Shown here one piece after another: positions 54,878-63,731 of a stretch of DNA of 64,000 nucleotides. Under the pieces are notes generated by a model. The model had not been told where the DNA came from and made no database searches. It worked only from the letters and a program-made list of their open reading frames with translations. The stretch is from contig NZ_FOOK01000018.1 of NCBI RefSeq assembly GCF_900113175.1, positions 1 to 64,000 of the forward strand. Reading direction: 5' to 3'. The position numbers and the translations under genes were made by a program. Source of the DNA: Planifilum fulgidum. GTDB lineage: Bacteria; Bacillota; Bacilli; Thermoactinomycetales; DSM-44946. How positions within the stretch are numbered: the first letter of the stretch is position 1; each line of letters starts with the position of its first letter.

Positions 54878-55840
54878 ATGGAAATCCGGAAACCAACCGG
54901 GACGGGCCCCGAAATCGGCAGGAGGGTCAAGGCGGTCAAGCGGCGCAGGACCCGTCCCCTTTACCGTCACTGGCATCTCTACCTGCTGATTTTGCCGGGG
55001 CTTCTCTATTTTCTCGTCTACAGGTACCTCCCCATGTTCGGGTTGGTGATGGCCTTCCAGGATTTCAGCCCCTTTTTGGGCTTTTTCGACAGCCCCTGGG
55101 TCGGTCTCAAGCATTTTAGGACGATGTTCGAGGATGAAGAGGCGCTCCGGGTGATCTGGAACACCCTGGAGATTTCCCTGCTCCAGATTTTGTTCGCCTT
55201 TCCGCTGCCCATCATCCTGGCCCTGATGATCAACGAGCTGCGCAATGCGGTGTACAAGCGGCTCATCCAGTCCATGGTCTATCTGCCCCACTTCCTGTCT
55301 TGGGTGGTGGTGGTGGGGATTTTCGTCGTCTTCCTCAAATCGGACGGCATTGTGAACCAGCTTCTGCAAGCGCTGGGGATCGGCCAGATTCCCTTTCTCA
55401 CCAGCCCGGAATGGTTCAAGCCCCTCATCGTGTTCCAGGTGATTTGGAAGGAGTCGGGGTGGGGAACCATCATCATCCTGGCCGCCCTGGCGGGGGTCAA
55501 TCCCCAACTGTACGAGGCGGCGGTGATCGACGGCGCCAACCGCTGGCAGCAGATGTGGCACATCACCCTGCCCGCCATTCGCAGCACCATCGTCATTTTG
55601 CTGATCCTGCGGCTCGGCTCGGTGATGGATACCGGTTTTGAGCAGATTTTCCTGATGCTGAACCCCTTTACGATGGAAGTGGGGAACGTTTTGGACACCT
55701 ATGTTTATTTCAAAGGGATTCAGCAGGGGGATATCAGCTTTGCAACGGCGGTGGGATTGTTCAAAGGGGCGGTCGGCCTGATCCTGGTGGTGATCGCCAA
55801 CCGCCTGGCGAAGCGGTTCGGTGAAGGGGGAATCTACTGA
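54878..55840 (+). CDS. LplB-type carbohydrate ABC permease
   Basis: 320 residues, six membrane segments. The N-terminus has a long charged tail (RRVKAVKRRRTRPLYRHWHL). The EAA loop reads LYEAAVIDGANRWQQMWHIT. This type imports oligosaccharides together with LplC and an LplA lipoprotein. 12 bp after the ROK gene. It overlaps no gene and is 13 bp before lplC. Confidence 0.93.
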   Translation: MEIRKPTGTGPEIGRRVKAVKRRRTRPLYRHWHLYLLILPGLLYFLVYRYLPMFGLVMAFQDFSPFLGFFDSPWVGLKHFRTMFEDEEALRVIWNTLEISLLQILFAFPLPIILALMINELRNAVYKRLIQSMVYLPHFLSWVVVVGIFVVFLKSDGIVNQLLQALGIGQIPFLTSPEWFKPLIVFQVIWKESGWGTIIILAALAGVNPQLYEAAVIDGANRWQQMWHITLPAIRSTIVILLILRLGSVMDTGFEQIFLMLNPFTMEVGNVLDTYVYFKGIQQGDISFATAVGLFKGAVGLILVVIANRLAKRFGEGGIY

Positions 55841-55853
55841 AGGAGGGAAGGGC

Positions 55854-56729
55854 GTGAGGTATCGAAGCACCGCCGGAAAAATCGCGGATGCCATAAACGC
55901 CTTTGTGCTGTTGCTGATCGCGCTGTCGATGCTGTTTCCCTTTGTCTACATTTTCGCCGTATCCTTTTCCAGCCTGGAGGAGGTGCTTCAGAACGAACTG
56001 CTGCTCTGGCCCAAGGAATGGGTGACCGACGCCTACCGGTACATCCTTTCCTCCGAGCAGTTCATCCGGTCCTTTTTTGTCACGGTGTTCGTCACCGTGG
56101 TCGGAACCTTTGTCAACATGGCCTTCACCACCACCATGGCTTACGGCTTGTCCCGGCCGGTGCCCGGACAAAAGCCGCTCCTGTTCATGGTGGTATTCAC
56201 CTTGCTGTTCAGCGCGGGGATGATCCCCACCTACATGGTGGTCCGGGCGACGGGGCTGATCGACAGCCTGTGGGCCCTGATTCTCCCGGCGGCCATCAAT
56301 CCCTTCAATCTGATCGTCATGCGCCAATTCTTCCTCAACATACCGGAGGAGCTGCACGAAGCGGCCATCATCGACGGGGCGAACCACCTGCAGATTTTCT
56401 GGCGGATCATCCTGCCCCTGTCCAAACCGGCCCTGGCCGCCATCAGCCTGTTTTACGCCGTGGTCCATTGGAACAACTATTTTGCGGCGATTCTGTACAT
56501 CAACGATCCCGCCAAGTGGCCCCTGCAGGTGGTTCTTCGGCAAATCGTCATCGTCAATGAACCGAATGCGGCGCTCCGGGGCGGACAGCAGATGATCGAA
56601 AATCCGCCTCCTCCCGAAACGGTGCAGATGGCGGCGATCCTGCTCGCCACCCTGCCGATTCTGTTCGTTTATCCCTTCTTGCAGAGGTATTTTGTCAAGG
56701 GAGTCATGCTGGGTTCGGTGAAGGAATGA
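55854..56729 (+). CDS. LplC/YtcP-type carbohydrate ABC permease
   Basis: 291 residues, six membrane segments; EAA loop ELHEAAIIDGANHLQIFWRI. GTG 55854 follows AAGGAGGGAAG. It is the last gene of the island. As with the other pair, no ATP-binding protein is encoded in the window, so the ATPase must come from elsewhere (MsmX type, inference). Confidence 0.93.
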   Translation: MRYRSTAGKIADAINAFVLLLIALSMLFPFVYIFAVSFSSLEEVLQNELLLWPKEWVTDAYRYILSSEQFIRSFFVTVFVTVVGTFVNMAFTTTMAYGLSRPVPGQKPLLFMVVFTLLFSAGMIPTYMVVRATGLIDSLWALILPAAINPFNLIVMRQFFLNIPEELHEAAIIDGANHLQIFWRIILPLSKPALAAISLFYAVVHWNNYFAAILYINDPAKWPLQVVLRQIVIVNEPNAALRGGQQMIENPPPPETVQMAAILLATLPILFVYPFLQRYFVKGVMLGSVKE

Positions 56730-56762
56730 ACGCATGGATGCGGCGCGATCCTTTTTCCAAAG

Positions 56763-56792
56763 GGGCGCATCGAGATGGGCGCCGGTTTTTTT
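56763..56792 (+). terminator. Terminator at the end of the carbohydrate island
   Basis: GGCGCAT-CGAG-ATG(G)GCGCC then GGTTTTTTTT. One bulged G. About 35 bp after the lplC-type stop. Confidence 0.75.
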
Positions 56793-57078
56793 TGGATGGC
56801 TGGGCGGAACCGGTCTTTTCTGCGGGGGCTTTTCGCATGGAGGAAGGCGTGGGTCCCATCCCCCGCGGCGGCGGCCTGCCCCCCTCCTGAAGACCTCCCG
56901 GGGGATGATTTGCTTGGCTGACCCAGCCGGCATGGACGGGGCGAAAAACCCTTTTTGCGGGCCAAAGAGAACCTGCCTTTGGTTTCCGGTGCCGGTTTTT
57001 CTTCATTCTGGCCCGGATTTGCCGTATACTGATTTTGAGCGATTTTACCGGATGGACGGAGGACCGGGAGGCTTTGTC
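56793..57078. other. Gap before the TetR gene
   Basis: No gene or clear promoter is seen. The frame of the TetR gene is open leftwards through it, but the codons do not look protein-like. Confidence 0.45.
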
Positions 57079-57681
57079 ATGCGCCATGAAACAGTGGATC
57101 TGATTTTTAACGCCGCCATTGAAGTCTTTGCCGAAAGCGGTTTCGACCAGGCGAAAATGGACGACATCGCAAGGGCGGCCGGAGTCGCGAAAGGGACCAT
57201 TTATTACCACTTTAGGAGCAAAGAGGAATTGTTCGTCGGGTTGATGAATGAAGGGGTTCAAAAGCTGATAGACCGCGCCAGACAGTATCTGAAATTGCAT
57301 AAATCGCCGACGGATCAATTGCTGGCCCTGGTGGAGAATCAGATTCATTTTTATGTGCAGAACGGGAAACTCGCCAAATTGTTGCTGAACGAAGCCTTCG
57401 GAACCAAGACGAGACAAGTCCAGTTCCGGAGAAAGATCGGTGAATATTTGCAGCTGATCGAGGAAGTGATGATCGAAGGGAACCGGCTCGGCGAATTTCA
57501 GATCAAGCATGTTCCGGAAACGGCCAGTGCCATTTTCGGGGCGGCCAGTGTCGTGGTGCTGCAAAAATTGTACAGCATGGAAGAAGTGGATCCCGCCCGG
57601 ATTGAGCGCGATATTCCTCCGATGGTCGAAACGGTCCGGCGCATGGTCTTGTGCGGCATTAAAGATTCCACCTATTGCTAA
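57079..57681 (+). CDS. TetR-family transcriptional regulator
   Basis: 200 residues. The N-terminal HTH reads IFNAAIEVFAESGFDQAKMD, DIARAAGVAKGTIYYHFRSK. The helical C-terminal domain is typical of repressors of membrane-protein genes. It is upstream of a YhgE/Pip gene and between them lies a TetR-type palindrome, so it probably represses that gene. ATG 57079 has GGGAGG nine bases upstream; ATG 57052 is an alternative. Confidence 0.9.
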   Translation: MRHETVDLIFNAAIEVFAESGFDQAKMDDIARAAGVAKGTIYYHFRSKEELFVGLMNEGVQKLIDRARQYLKLHKSPTDQLLALVENQIHFYVQNGKLAKLLLNEAFGTKTRQVQFRRKIGEYLQLIEEVMIEGNRLGEFQIKHVPETASAIFGAASVVVLQKLYSMEEVDPARIERDIPPMVETVRRMVLCGIKDSTYC

Positions 57682-57693
57682 GAAATTCAGGCC

Positions 57694-57721
57694 TTGTGTG
57701 GGAATGGGAAAGTAGTATAAT
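57694..57721 (+). promoter_or_regulatory. Promoter of the YhgE/Pip gene
   Basis: TTGTGT (57694-57699), 16-base spacer, TATAAT (57716-57721). Confidence 0.6.
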
Positions 57722-57730
57722 ATCTTTTGT

Positions 57731-57744
57731 ACTGACCAGTCAGT
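57731..57744. promoter_or_regulatory. TetR-type operator
   Basis: ACTGAC-CA-GTCAGT, an inverted repeat at about +3 to +16 of the promoter, where bound repressor would block initiation. Confidence 0.7.
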
Positions 57745-57772
57745 TTAACCCATTCCCGTTAGGAGTGGAAGG

Positions 57773-59803
57773 ATGAAAGGGAGGAAAGAGAATCGTTTTT
57801 TGCTTCTTTCCGGGCTTCGCGACTTGGAGAGACTGTGGGCCTTCAAGCCCATGCGGATGGGGTTGATCGGCATTCTGCTGGTTCCCCTGGTGTACTGCGT
57901 CATTTATCTGTCCGCCTTTTACGATCCCTACGAGAATCTGCAATACCTGCCGGTGGCCCTGGTGAATGAGGACCGGGGAGCCGTTCAGGACGGAGAGAAA
58001 ATCCATGTCGGCGATGAGCTGGTTGAGGAGTTGCTGAAAGACCCCAAAGTGAAATGGGAAGTGACCGACAGGGAGAAAATGGAGGAAGGATTTGACAAAG
58101 GCGCTTATTACATTGGAATCGTCATCCCCCGAAATTTCTCACAGGCCGTGATCTCCGTGGACTCCCCGGAGCCGCTGAAGGGGCAATTGGAATACCATGT
58201 GGACAAAAGCAACAACTATCTGTCCGGGACGATCGGAGATTCCATCCGGCGCGAGCTGGAGATCAGCCTGGATGAAAAGTTGAGCAAAATCTTTCTGGAT
58301 CATTTGTTTGCCCGCATCTCCGATTCGGTGGAAGAGCTGCAAAAAGCGGCAGAGGGAGCGCGCCTGTTGGCTGAAAAAACCGGTGATGCCCGCTCCGGTT
58401 CCCAAACCCTTGCCGAGGGATTGTCCAGGCTGGACCGGGGCGCCTCCAAAATCCTCGATTCTCTCCGGCTTCTGAACCGAAAAGCCGTCCAGGCGGAACA
58501 GGAGATCGACAAGATTCCGATTGAGGAATTGGAGAAGGCGCAACGGATCATTCATCAGGTGAACGACGAGATTCAACGGATCGCCAGGCTTCCCCTGCCT
58601 GAGACTCCGCCGGACATCCGGAACCTTTTTCTGGAGGAACGGCGGTCGGCGGAAAGGGCCGGGGATGGTGTCCGGAGAACACAGGAGGCTTTAAACCGGC
58701 TGATCGAGAAACATCCGGAACTGGCGGAGGATCCCGCTGTCCTTTCCATGAAGGAATCGCTTAGACAGGCGGAGGCGGGCAATGCGTCGGGACTGAGACG
58801 CCTTGAGGAGATCGACCGGGCCGTTCCCGAATGGGAAAAGCATTGGAAGAAATTTTTAAATGAAAGGCAAAAAGTTGCGGATCAGGCCAACCGCTTGACG
58901 GAGCGAGTGGATCAGGCGGTGGCGAAAGCCAAGGAGCTGAAGGATCAGTCCGGGCGGTTCATACAGGCCGCCTCCCGGCTGACCGACGGGCAGGAGCAGC
59001 TGGTGAGCGGCATCCATCAATTGGAGGACGGGGCGGGAACCTTGTCGGAGGGATTGGGGAAAATCCAATCCGGACAAAGGGATTTGGCTCAGGGGCTGAG
59101 GGACGGCGCGGAGAAAGCGAAGGAGCAGGTTGAGGATTCCGGAAAAAAGGGGGAAGTGATTTCCGATCCGGTCCAATTCAAGGAAAAGGTGCATCATGAA
59201 GTTCCGAACTATGCGACCGGCTTTGCCCCCTATTTCATTTCCCTTTCGCTTTGGGTGGGAGCCATGCTTCTGTTCACCGCGGTCGATCTGTACCGGGTGT
59301 TTCCGGATCGCGGGGAGCCGCTTTCCGTGCCGGCCGCCGCTTTGATCGGCCTGTGTCAGGCCGTGCTGCTCATCACCGCCGTCGTATGGGGGCTGGGAAT
59401 TCAACCGGAACTTCCGGCATGGCTGTTTCTGTTCGGCATTCTGATGTCCGTCACCTTCGTCGCCCTCAACTACATGCTCATTGCGCTGTTGGGAAATGCG
59501 GGCCGCTTTTTGTCGATTGTCATTTTGATGCTCCAGCTGGCCTCCAGTGCCGGAACCTATCCCGTCGAGCTTTTGCCCGACTTTTTCCGCTCGATCCACG
59601 AATACTTGCCCATGACCTATTCCGTCCAGGGGCTGCGCGCGATCCTGTCCAGCGGAAATTTGGATACGGTGGTTCGCTGCGCCCACGTGTTGCTCGGATT
59701 TCTGACCGCGGCGGTTCTGCTCGCCCAATTTCATCTTCAGATCGCAAAACCCTGGATGATAAAAGAAGCGCACCGGATCAAGGGGCTCTTCGGCCGCGCG
59801 TAA
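57773..59803 (+). CDS. YhgE/Pip-domain membrane protein
   Basis: 676 residues. One N-terminal helix (MRMGLIGILLVPLVYCVIYL), a long extracellular region rich in coiled coil (about 200-470), and five helices in the last 200 residues, the ABC-2-like C-terminus. The N-terminal LVNEDRGAVQDGEKIHVGDE is the YhgE motif. Family members are phage receptors (Pip) or components of ESX/type VII-like secretion and stress responses; here function is unknown. TetR control suggests induction by membrane stress or toxic compound. Confidence 0.9.
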   Translation: MKGRKENRFLLLSGLRDLERLWAFKPMRMGLIGILLVPLVYCVIYLSAFYDPYENLQYLPVALVNEDRGAVQDGEKIHVGDELVEELLKDPKVKWEVTDREKMEEGFDKGAYYIGIVIPRNFSQAVISVDSPEPLKGQLEYHVDKSNNYLSGTIGDSIRRELEISLDEKLSKIFLDHLFARISDSVEELQKAAEGARLLAEKTGDARSGSQTLAEGLSRLDRGASKILDSLRLLNRKAVQAEQEIDKIPIEELEKAQRIIHQVNDEIQRIARLPLPETPPDIRNLFLEERRSAERAGDGVRRTQEALNRLIEKHPELAEDPAVLSMKESLRQAEAGNASGLRRLEEIDRAVPEWEKHWKKFLNERQKVADQANRLTERVDQAVAKAKELKDQSGRFIQAASRLTDGQEQLVSGIHQLEDGAGTLSEGLGKIQSGQRDLAQGLRDGAEKAKEQVEDSGKKGEVISDPVQFKEKVHHEVPNYATGFAPYFISLSLWVGAMLLFTAVDLYRVFPDRGEPLSVPAAALIGLCQAVLLITAVVWGLGIQPELPAWLFLFGILMSVTFVALNYMLIALLGNAGRFLSIVILMLQLASSAGTYPVELLPDFFRSIHEYLPMTYSVQGLRAILSSGNLDTVVRCAHVLLGFLTAAVLLAQFHLQIAKPWMIKEAHRIKGLFGRA

Positions 59804-59805
59804 AG

Positions 59806-59835
59806 AAAGCGCCCGGTTTTTTCCGGGCGCTTTTT
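59806..59835 (+). terminator. Terminator after YhgE/Pip gene
   Basis: AAAGCGCCCGG - TTTTTT - CCGGGCGCTTTTT, perfect 11-bp stem. Confidence 0.9.
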
Positions 59836-60059
59836 AGCCGCCTGAAATAGCGGCCCCAAAAAGCGCATACTAAATGGGACACCTCTTTTTTCGGCTTTTT
59901 TCGGAGCGATCGATTTCCCCCGATCGCCGGATTTCGTCCTCGCTTTTCCCCTGCAAACGGGCCGCCCGGGCCAATTGGATATTTTTTGTGCTATCATGAT
60001 GGGTGAAGATGCCGGGCCCATGCGCCTGTGGACGCACAACGAGGTGGAAGCGGGGTTAC

Positions 60060-60776
60060 ATGATGGGAAAACGGATCCTGGTGGTTGATGACGAGCCGTC
60101 CATTGTCAAGTTGGTCCAATTCAACCTGGAAAAGGAAGGTTTTCGGGTGGACTGCGCCTATGACGGACAGACCGCGCTGGAGATGGCGGAGCGGGAGCCG
60201 CCGGACTTGATGGTGCTGGATCTGATGCTTCCCAAGATGGACGGGCTGGATGTATGCCGAAAGCTGCGCAAACGGGATGTGCACATCCCCATTTTGATTC
60301 TGACGGCGAAGTCGGACGAATTTGACAAGGTGCTCGGCCTGGAACTGGGCGCCGACGATTACATGACGAAGCCCTTCAGCACGCGGGAACTCATCGCCCG
60401 GGTGAAGGCGATTCTGCGCCGGATGGAAGCGGTTCGGGAAGCGGGGAACGCGATGGAGCGGGACGGCCGCATTCGGGTGGGGGATTTGCTCATCGATGTG
60501 GACGCCCATGAAGTGCTCCGGAAGGGAGAGACCGTTGACCTGACCCCGAAGGAGTTTGAGCTCCTGGTTTATCTGGCCCGGCATCGGGGCAAGGTCCTCT
60601 CCAGGGACCAGCTCTTGAATGCCGTGTGGAATTATGATTTTATGGGGGATTCCCGCATCGTCGACGTACACGTCAGCCACCTCCGGGAAAAAATCGAGCC
60701 CGATTCGAAGCATCCCGTCTACATCAAGACCGTTCGGGGAATCGGGTACAAGTTTGAGGGACCCAGGGAAAAATGA
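60060..60776 (+). CDS. phoP: Phosphate-response regulator PhoP (OmpR family)
   Basis: 238 residues. Receiver domain (about 1-120) with acidic pocket VVDDEP, phosphorylated Asp in MVLDLMLPKMDG, Lys in MTKPFS; C-terminal winged helix with VDLTPKEFELLVYLARHRGK and VDVHVSHLREKI. It activates or represses phosphate-starvation genes, such as pst, by binding TTAACA-type repeats. ATG 60060 or 60063 follow GGAAGCGGGG. It overlaps phoR by 4 bp. Confidence 0.95.
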   Translation: MMGKRILVVDDEPSIVKLVQFNLEKEGFRVDCAYDGQTALEMAEREPPDLMVLDLMLPKMDGLDVCRKLRKRDVHIPILILTAKSDEFDKVLGLELGADDYMTKPFSTRELIARVKAILRRMEAVREAGNAMERDGRIRVGDLLIDVDAHEVLRKGETVDLTPKEFELLVYLARHRGKVLSRDQLLNAVWNYDFMGDSRIVDVHVSHLREKIEPDSKHPVYIKTVRGIGYKFEGPREK

Positions 60777-62533
60777 GGACGCTGCACGCACAGATCAAAT
60801 CGATGTTTCTTTTGTGGATCGGCCTGTCCGTTCTCGCTTCCGGCCTGTTCGTCACGTGGCTTTTGGAAAATTCCTACCGGGAGTCCCTGATGAACCGGGC
60901 GGCCAAAGAGGCGGCTTTGGCCGTCGAGGCCCTGGAGAAGAAGGGGGGCGCAACGGCTCAGGGTGCGGCGGAGCAACTGGGACGGACCCTCGACGCCCGG
61001 GTGTTGATCGTGGGACGGGACGGGAAACTGCGGGGGGATTCGGAGAAGGACCCGGGGGATGCGAGCCGTTTTGTCGGACATCCCGAGGTGCGGCGGGTCC
61101 TGCGGTCCTCCCCGGAACAACCCGTCTCCTATATCCGGGACGGCCGAATCCACGTGGCGGCTCCCCTGGCGCGGGGCGCGAGCGGGGCGGAGGCCCTCCT
61201 GATCGTGTATGATCCGGAAAAGGAGAAGACTTCCCTGCGCCATGCGGTATATTCCCTGGTGGGCGGTCTGGCCGTCGCCTATGTTCTCGCGGCTTTCGCC
61301 AGTTCCCGCCTGGCCAGGCGGTTGACACTCCCCCTCGCGGAGATCGCCCAGGTGGCCGTCGATATCGCCCAGAATCAGTTCCACCGCCGGGTGAAGGTGA
61401 AGGGTCGGGATGAGATCGCCCGACTGGGCGAAGCGATCAACCGGATGGCCAGGAGCCTGCAGAATCAGATGGATGCCCTGCGTCAGAGCGAGCGACGCCT
61501 GGCCAGCGTCATCGACACGATGGACAGCGGGCTGCTATTGGTGGATGCCGACGGAAAGGTGAACCTGGCCAACCGGGCCTTTGAAAACATGATCGGGGTG
61601 CAGGCCCGAAAAATAGTGGGCAAGCCCTACACCAAGCTGACGTATCCCTATGAACTGGCCTCCCTCATCGACCAGTGCAGGGAAACCGGCGGACGTATCC
61701 GGGAAGAGCTCCACGTGTATTATCCCGAGGAGCGCATCTTGTCCGCCCATTTCGCCCCGATGGAAGGGGAGAGGGGGGTCGAGGGGGTGGTCGGCGTGTT
61801 TCACGACATCACGGCCATCCGCCGCCTGGAGAAGATGCGTTCGGAATTTGTGGCCAATGTTTCCCACGAGCTGAAAACCCCGATCACTTCCCTGCGGGGG
61901 TTTGCCGAAACCCTGCTGGACGGAGCGATGAACGATCCCGAGACGTGCCGGGAATTCCTTCAGATCATCCACGACGAGAGCCTCCGCCTTCAGCGGCTGG
62001 TCAGCGATATTCTGGATCTTTCCCGCATCGAGTCAAAACTGCCGCTGAAATGGGAAAAGGTTCCCGTCGGCGAGATTGTCGAGTCGGCGACGAAGACGGT
62101 GGAGGAGCAGATGCGAAAGCGGGATCTTGCCCTCGACGTCGTGCTCCCCGAATCCTTCACCGTCCTGGTGGACAAGGACCGCTTCCGGCAGATTCTTCTC
62201 AATCTCTTGACCAACGCCATGGCCTACACCCCGGAAGGGGGGAAGGTGACCGTGGAGGCGCGGCGGGAGGGGGACCGCTGGTGGATCCGCGTGGCGGATA
62301 CGGGCATCGGGATTCCGGAGGAGGATTTGCCCCGGATTTTTGAACGCTTTTACCGCGTCGACAAGGCCCGTTCCCGGGAGTCCGGGGGAACCGGCCTGGG
62401 ACTTGCGATCGTGAAACACCTGGTGGAGGCCCATCGGGGAGAAATCCGGGTGAAAAGCCGGGTCGGGGAGGGAACCGAATTCAAGCTGATTTTTCCCTTC
62501 AAGGAAAAGGAAATGGAAGATGAAGACCGATGA
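60773..62533 (+). CDS. phoR: Phosphate-sensing histidine kinase PhoR
   Basis: 586 residues. Two membrane helices (FLLWIGLSVLASGLFVTWLL at the N-terminus, and VYSLVGGLAVAYVLAAFASS near residue 170) enclose a sensor domain. HAMP (about 185-235), PAS (about 245-350), HisKA with FVANVSHELKTPITSLRGFA (phosphorylated His near residue 364), and the ATPase domain with NLLTNAMAYTPEGG, DTGIGIPEEDLPRIFERFYR and GTGLGLAIVKH. It phosphorylates PhoP when phosphate is low. The ATGA overlap shows coupled translation. Confidence 0.95.
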   Translation: MRTLHAQIKSMFLLWIGLSVLASGLFVTWLLENSYRESLMNRAAKEAALAVEALEKKGGATAQGAAEQLGRTLDARVLIVGRDGKLRGDSEKDPGDASRFVGHPEVRRVLRSSPEQPVSYIRDGRIHVAAPLARGASGAEALLIVYDPEKEKTSLRHAVYSLVGGLAVAYVLAAFASSRLARRLTLPLAEIAQVAVDIAQNQFHRRVKVKGRDEIARLGEAINRMARSLQNQMDALRQSERRLASVIDTMDSGLLLVDADGKVNLANRAFENMIGVQARKIVGKPYTKLTYPYELASLIDQCRETGGRIREELHVYYPEERILSAHFAPMEGERGVEGVVGVFHDITAIRRLEKMRSEFVANVSHELKTPITSLRGFAETLLDGAMNDPETCREFLQIIHDESLRLQRLVSDILDLSRIESKLPLKWEKVPVGEIVESATKTVEEQMRKRDLALDVVLPESFTVLVDKDRFRQILLNLLTNAMAYTPEGGKVTVEARREGDRWWIRVADTGIGIPEEDLPRIFERFYRVDKARSRESGGTGLGLAIVKHLVEAHRGEIRVKSRVGEGTEFKLIFPFKEKEMEDEDR

Positions 62534-62604
62534 CGAGGGCGCCGCGACGGCCGTTGCCAGGGCTTGAAGCGGCGCCTTTTGCATGGACGAATGAGGTTCG
62601 GCCC

Positions 62605-62659
62605 TTAACACAAACTTAACAATGCATTTATAAAGGGACAAAAGAGAAACGTTATAGTG
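62605..62659 (+). promoter_or_regulatory. Pho box and promoter of pstS
   Basis: TTAACA at 62605-62610 and 62616-62621, spaced 11 bp, the PhoP-binding repeat. TATAGT (62654-62659) is the -10 box. The first binding repeats lie where the -35 region and activator site would be. Confidence 0.8.
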
Positions 62660-62706
62660 GGACTTGAAAAGAAAACACATCACCGGTTCAAGGGGGCCAT
62701 CATCCG

Positions 62707-63645
62707 ATGTTCAAGCGCGGAGTCGCTCTTTTCTGTTCCGTTGTCCTTGCTGTCGGTCTTCTGGCCGGTTGCGGACAGTCCGGCCGGTCGGAAGGGGACG
62801 GTGAAGGTCTTTCCGGAACCGTGAAGATCGACGGTTCCAGCACCGTCTTTCCCATCAGTCAGGCGGTCGCCGAAGAGTTTATGGCGGAAAATCCAAAGGT
62901 GCAGGTCACCGTCTCGGAATCCGGAACCGGCGGGGGATTTCAAAAATGGGTGGCCGGCGAGACGGACATCAATGACGCCTCCCGTCCCATCAAGGATGAG
63001 GAAAAGAAAAAAGCCGCCGAAAACGGCATTGAGCCGATCGAGATTCCCGTCGCATACGACGGAATCACCGTCGTGGTCAACAAAGACAACGATTTTGTGG
63101 AAGAATTGACCGTCGACGAACTGAAAAAGATTTGGGAGCCGGACAGCAAGGTGAAACGCTGGAGCGACGTCCGTCCCGAGTGGCCGAAGGAGCCGATCAA
63201 GCTTTACGGCCCGGGCACCGCTTCCGGCACCTTCGGATACTTCACGGAGGCCATCGTCGGTGAAGAAGGGAAGAGCCGGACGGATTACACGGCCAGCGAA
63301 GATGACAACGTGCTGGTTCAGGGGGTTTCCGGGGACAAATACGCCCTCGGCTACTTCGGTTACGCCTACTACGCGGAGAACAAGGACCGATTGAAAGCGG
63401 TGAAGATCGACGGCGGCGACGGCCCCGTCGAACCCACCGAACAGACGATCAACGACGGAACCTATTCCCCGCTCTCCCGGCCCGTCTTCATCTACGTCAG
63501 CAGCAAAGCCATGGAGCGGCCGGAAGTGAAGGAATTCGTCAAGTTCTACATCGAAGTTGCCAAGGACCTGGCCAAGGAAGTGGGTTACATTCCGCTGCCG
63601 GATGCGGATTATGAGGAGTCCATGAAGCGGCTGGAAGGAAAATAA
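62707..63645 (+). CDS. pstS: Phosphate-binding lipoprotein PstS
   Basis: 312 residues. Signal peptide with lipobox LLAGC (about residue 22). Phosphate-contact motifs [40 protein letters not shown] and [15 protein letters not shown] are all present. It captures phosphate for PstCAB. ATG 62707; the ribosome site TTCAAGGGGG lies a little upstream. Controlled by PhoPR encoded just before it, via the Pho box. Confidence 0.95.
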   Translation: MFKRGVALFCSVVLAVGLLAGCGQSGRSEGDGEGLSGTVKIDGSSTVFPISQAVAEEFMAENPKVQVTVSESGTGGGFQKWVAGETDINDASRPIKDEEKKKAAENGIEPIEIPVAYDGITVVVNKDNDFVEELTVDELKKIWEPDSKVKRWSDVRPEWPKEPIKLYGPGTASGTFGYFTEAIVGEEGKSRTDYTASEDDNVLVQGVSGDKYALGYFGYAYYAENKDRLKAVKIDGGDGPVEPTEQTINDGTYSPLSRPVFIYVSSKAMERPEVKEFVKFYIEVAKDLAKEVGYIPLPDADYEESMKRLEGK

Positions 63646-63666
63646 AGGGAAATTCAGGCGGACGCT

Positions 63667-63699
63667 CCCCGGCTCCGGGCCGGGGCGGCGCGCTTTTTT
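63667..63699 (+). terminator. Attenuator between pstS and pstC
   Basis: CCCCGGC - TCCGG - GCCGGGG (63667-63685), followed by CGGCGCGC and TTTTTT (63694-63699). It should stop part of the transcripts so that PstS is made in excess over the permease. Confidence 0.6.
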
Positions 63700-63731
63700 C
63701 GCGATTGAAAATGGAGAGGGGAGTCGGTCGG

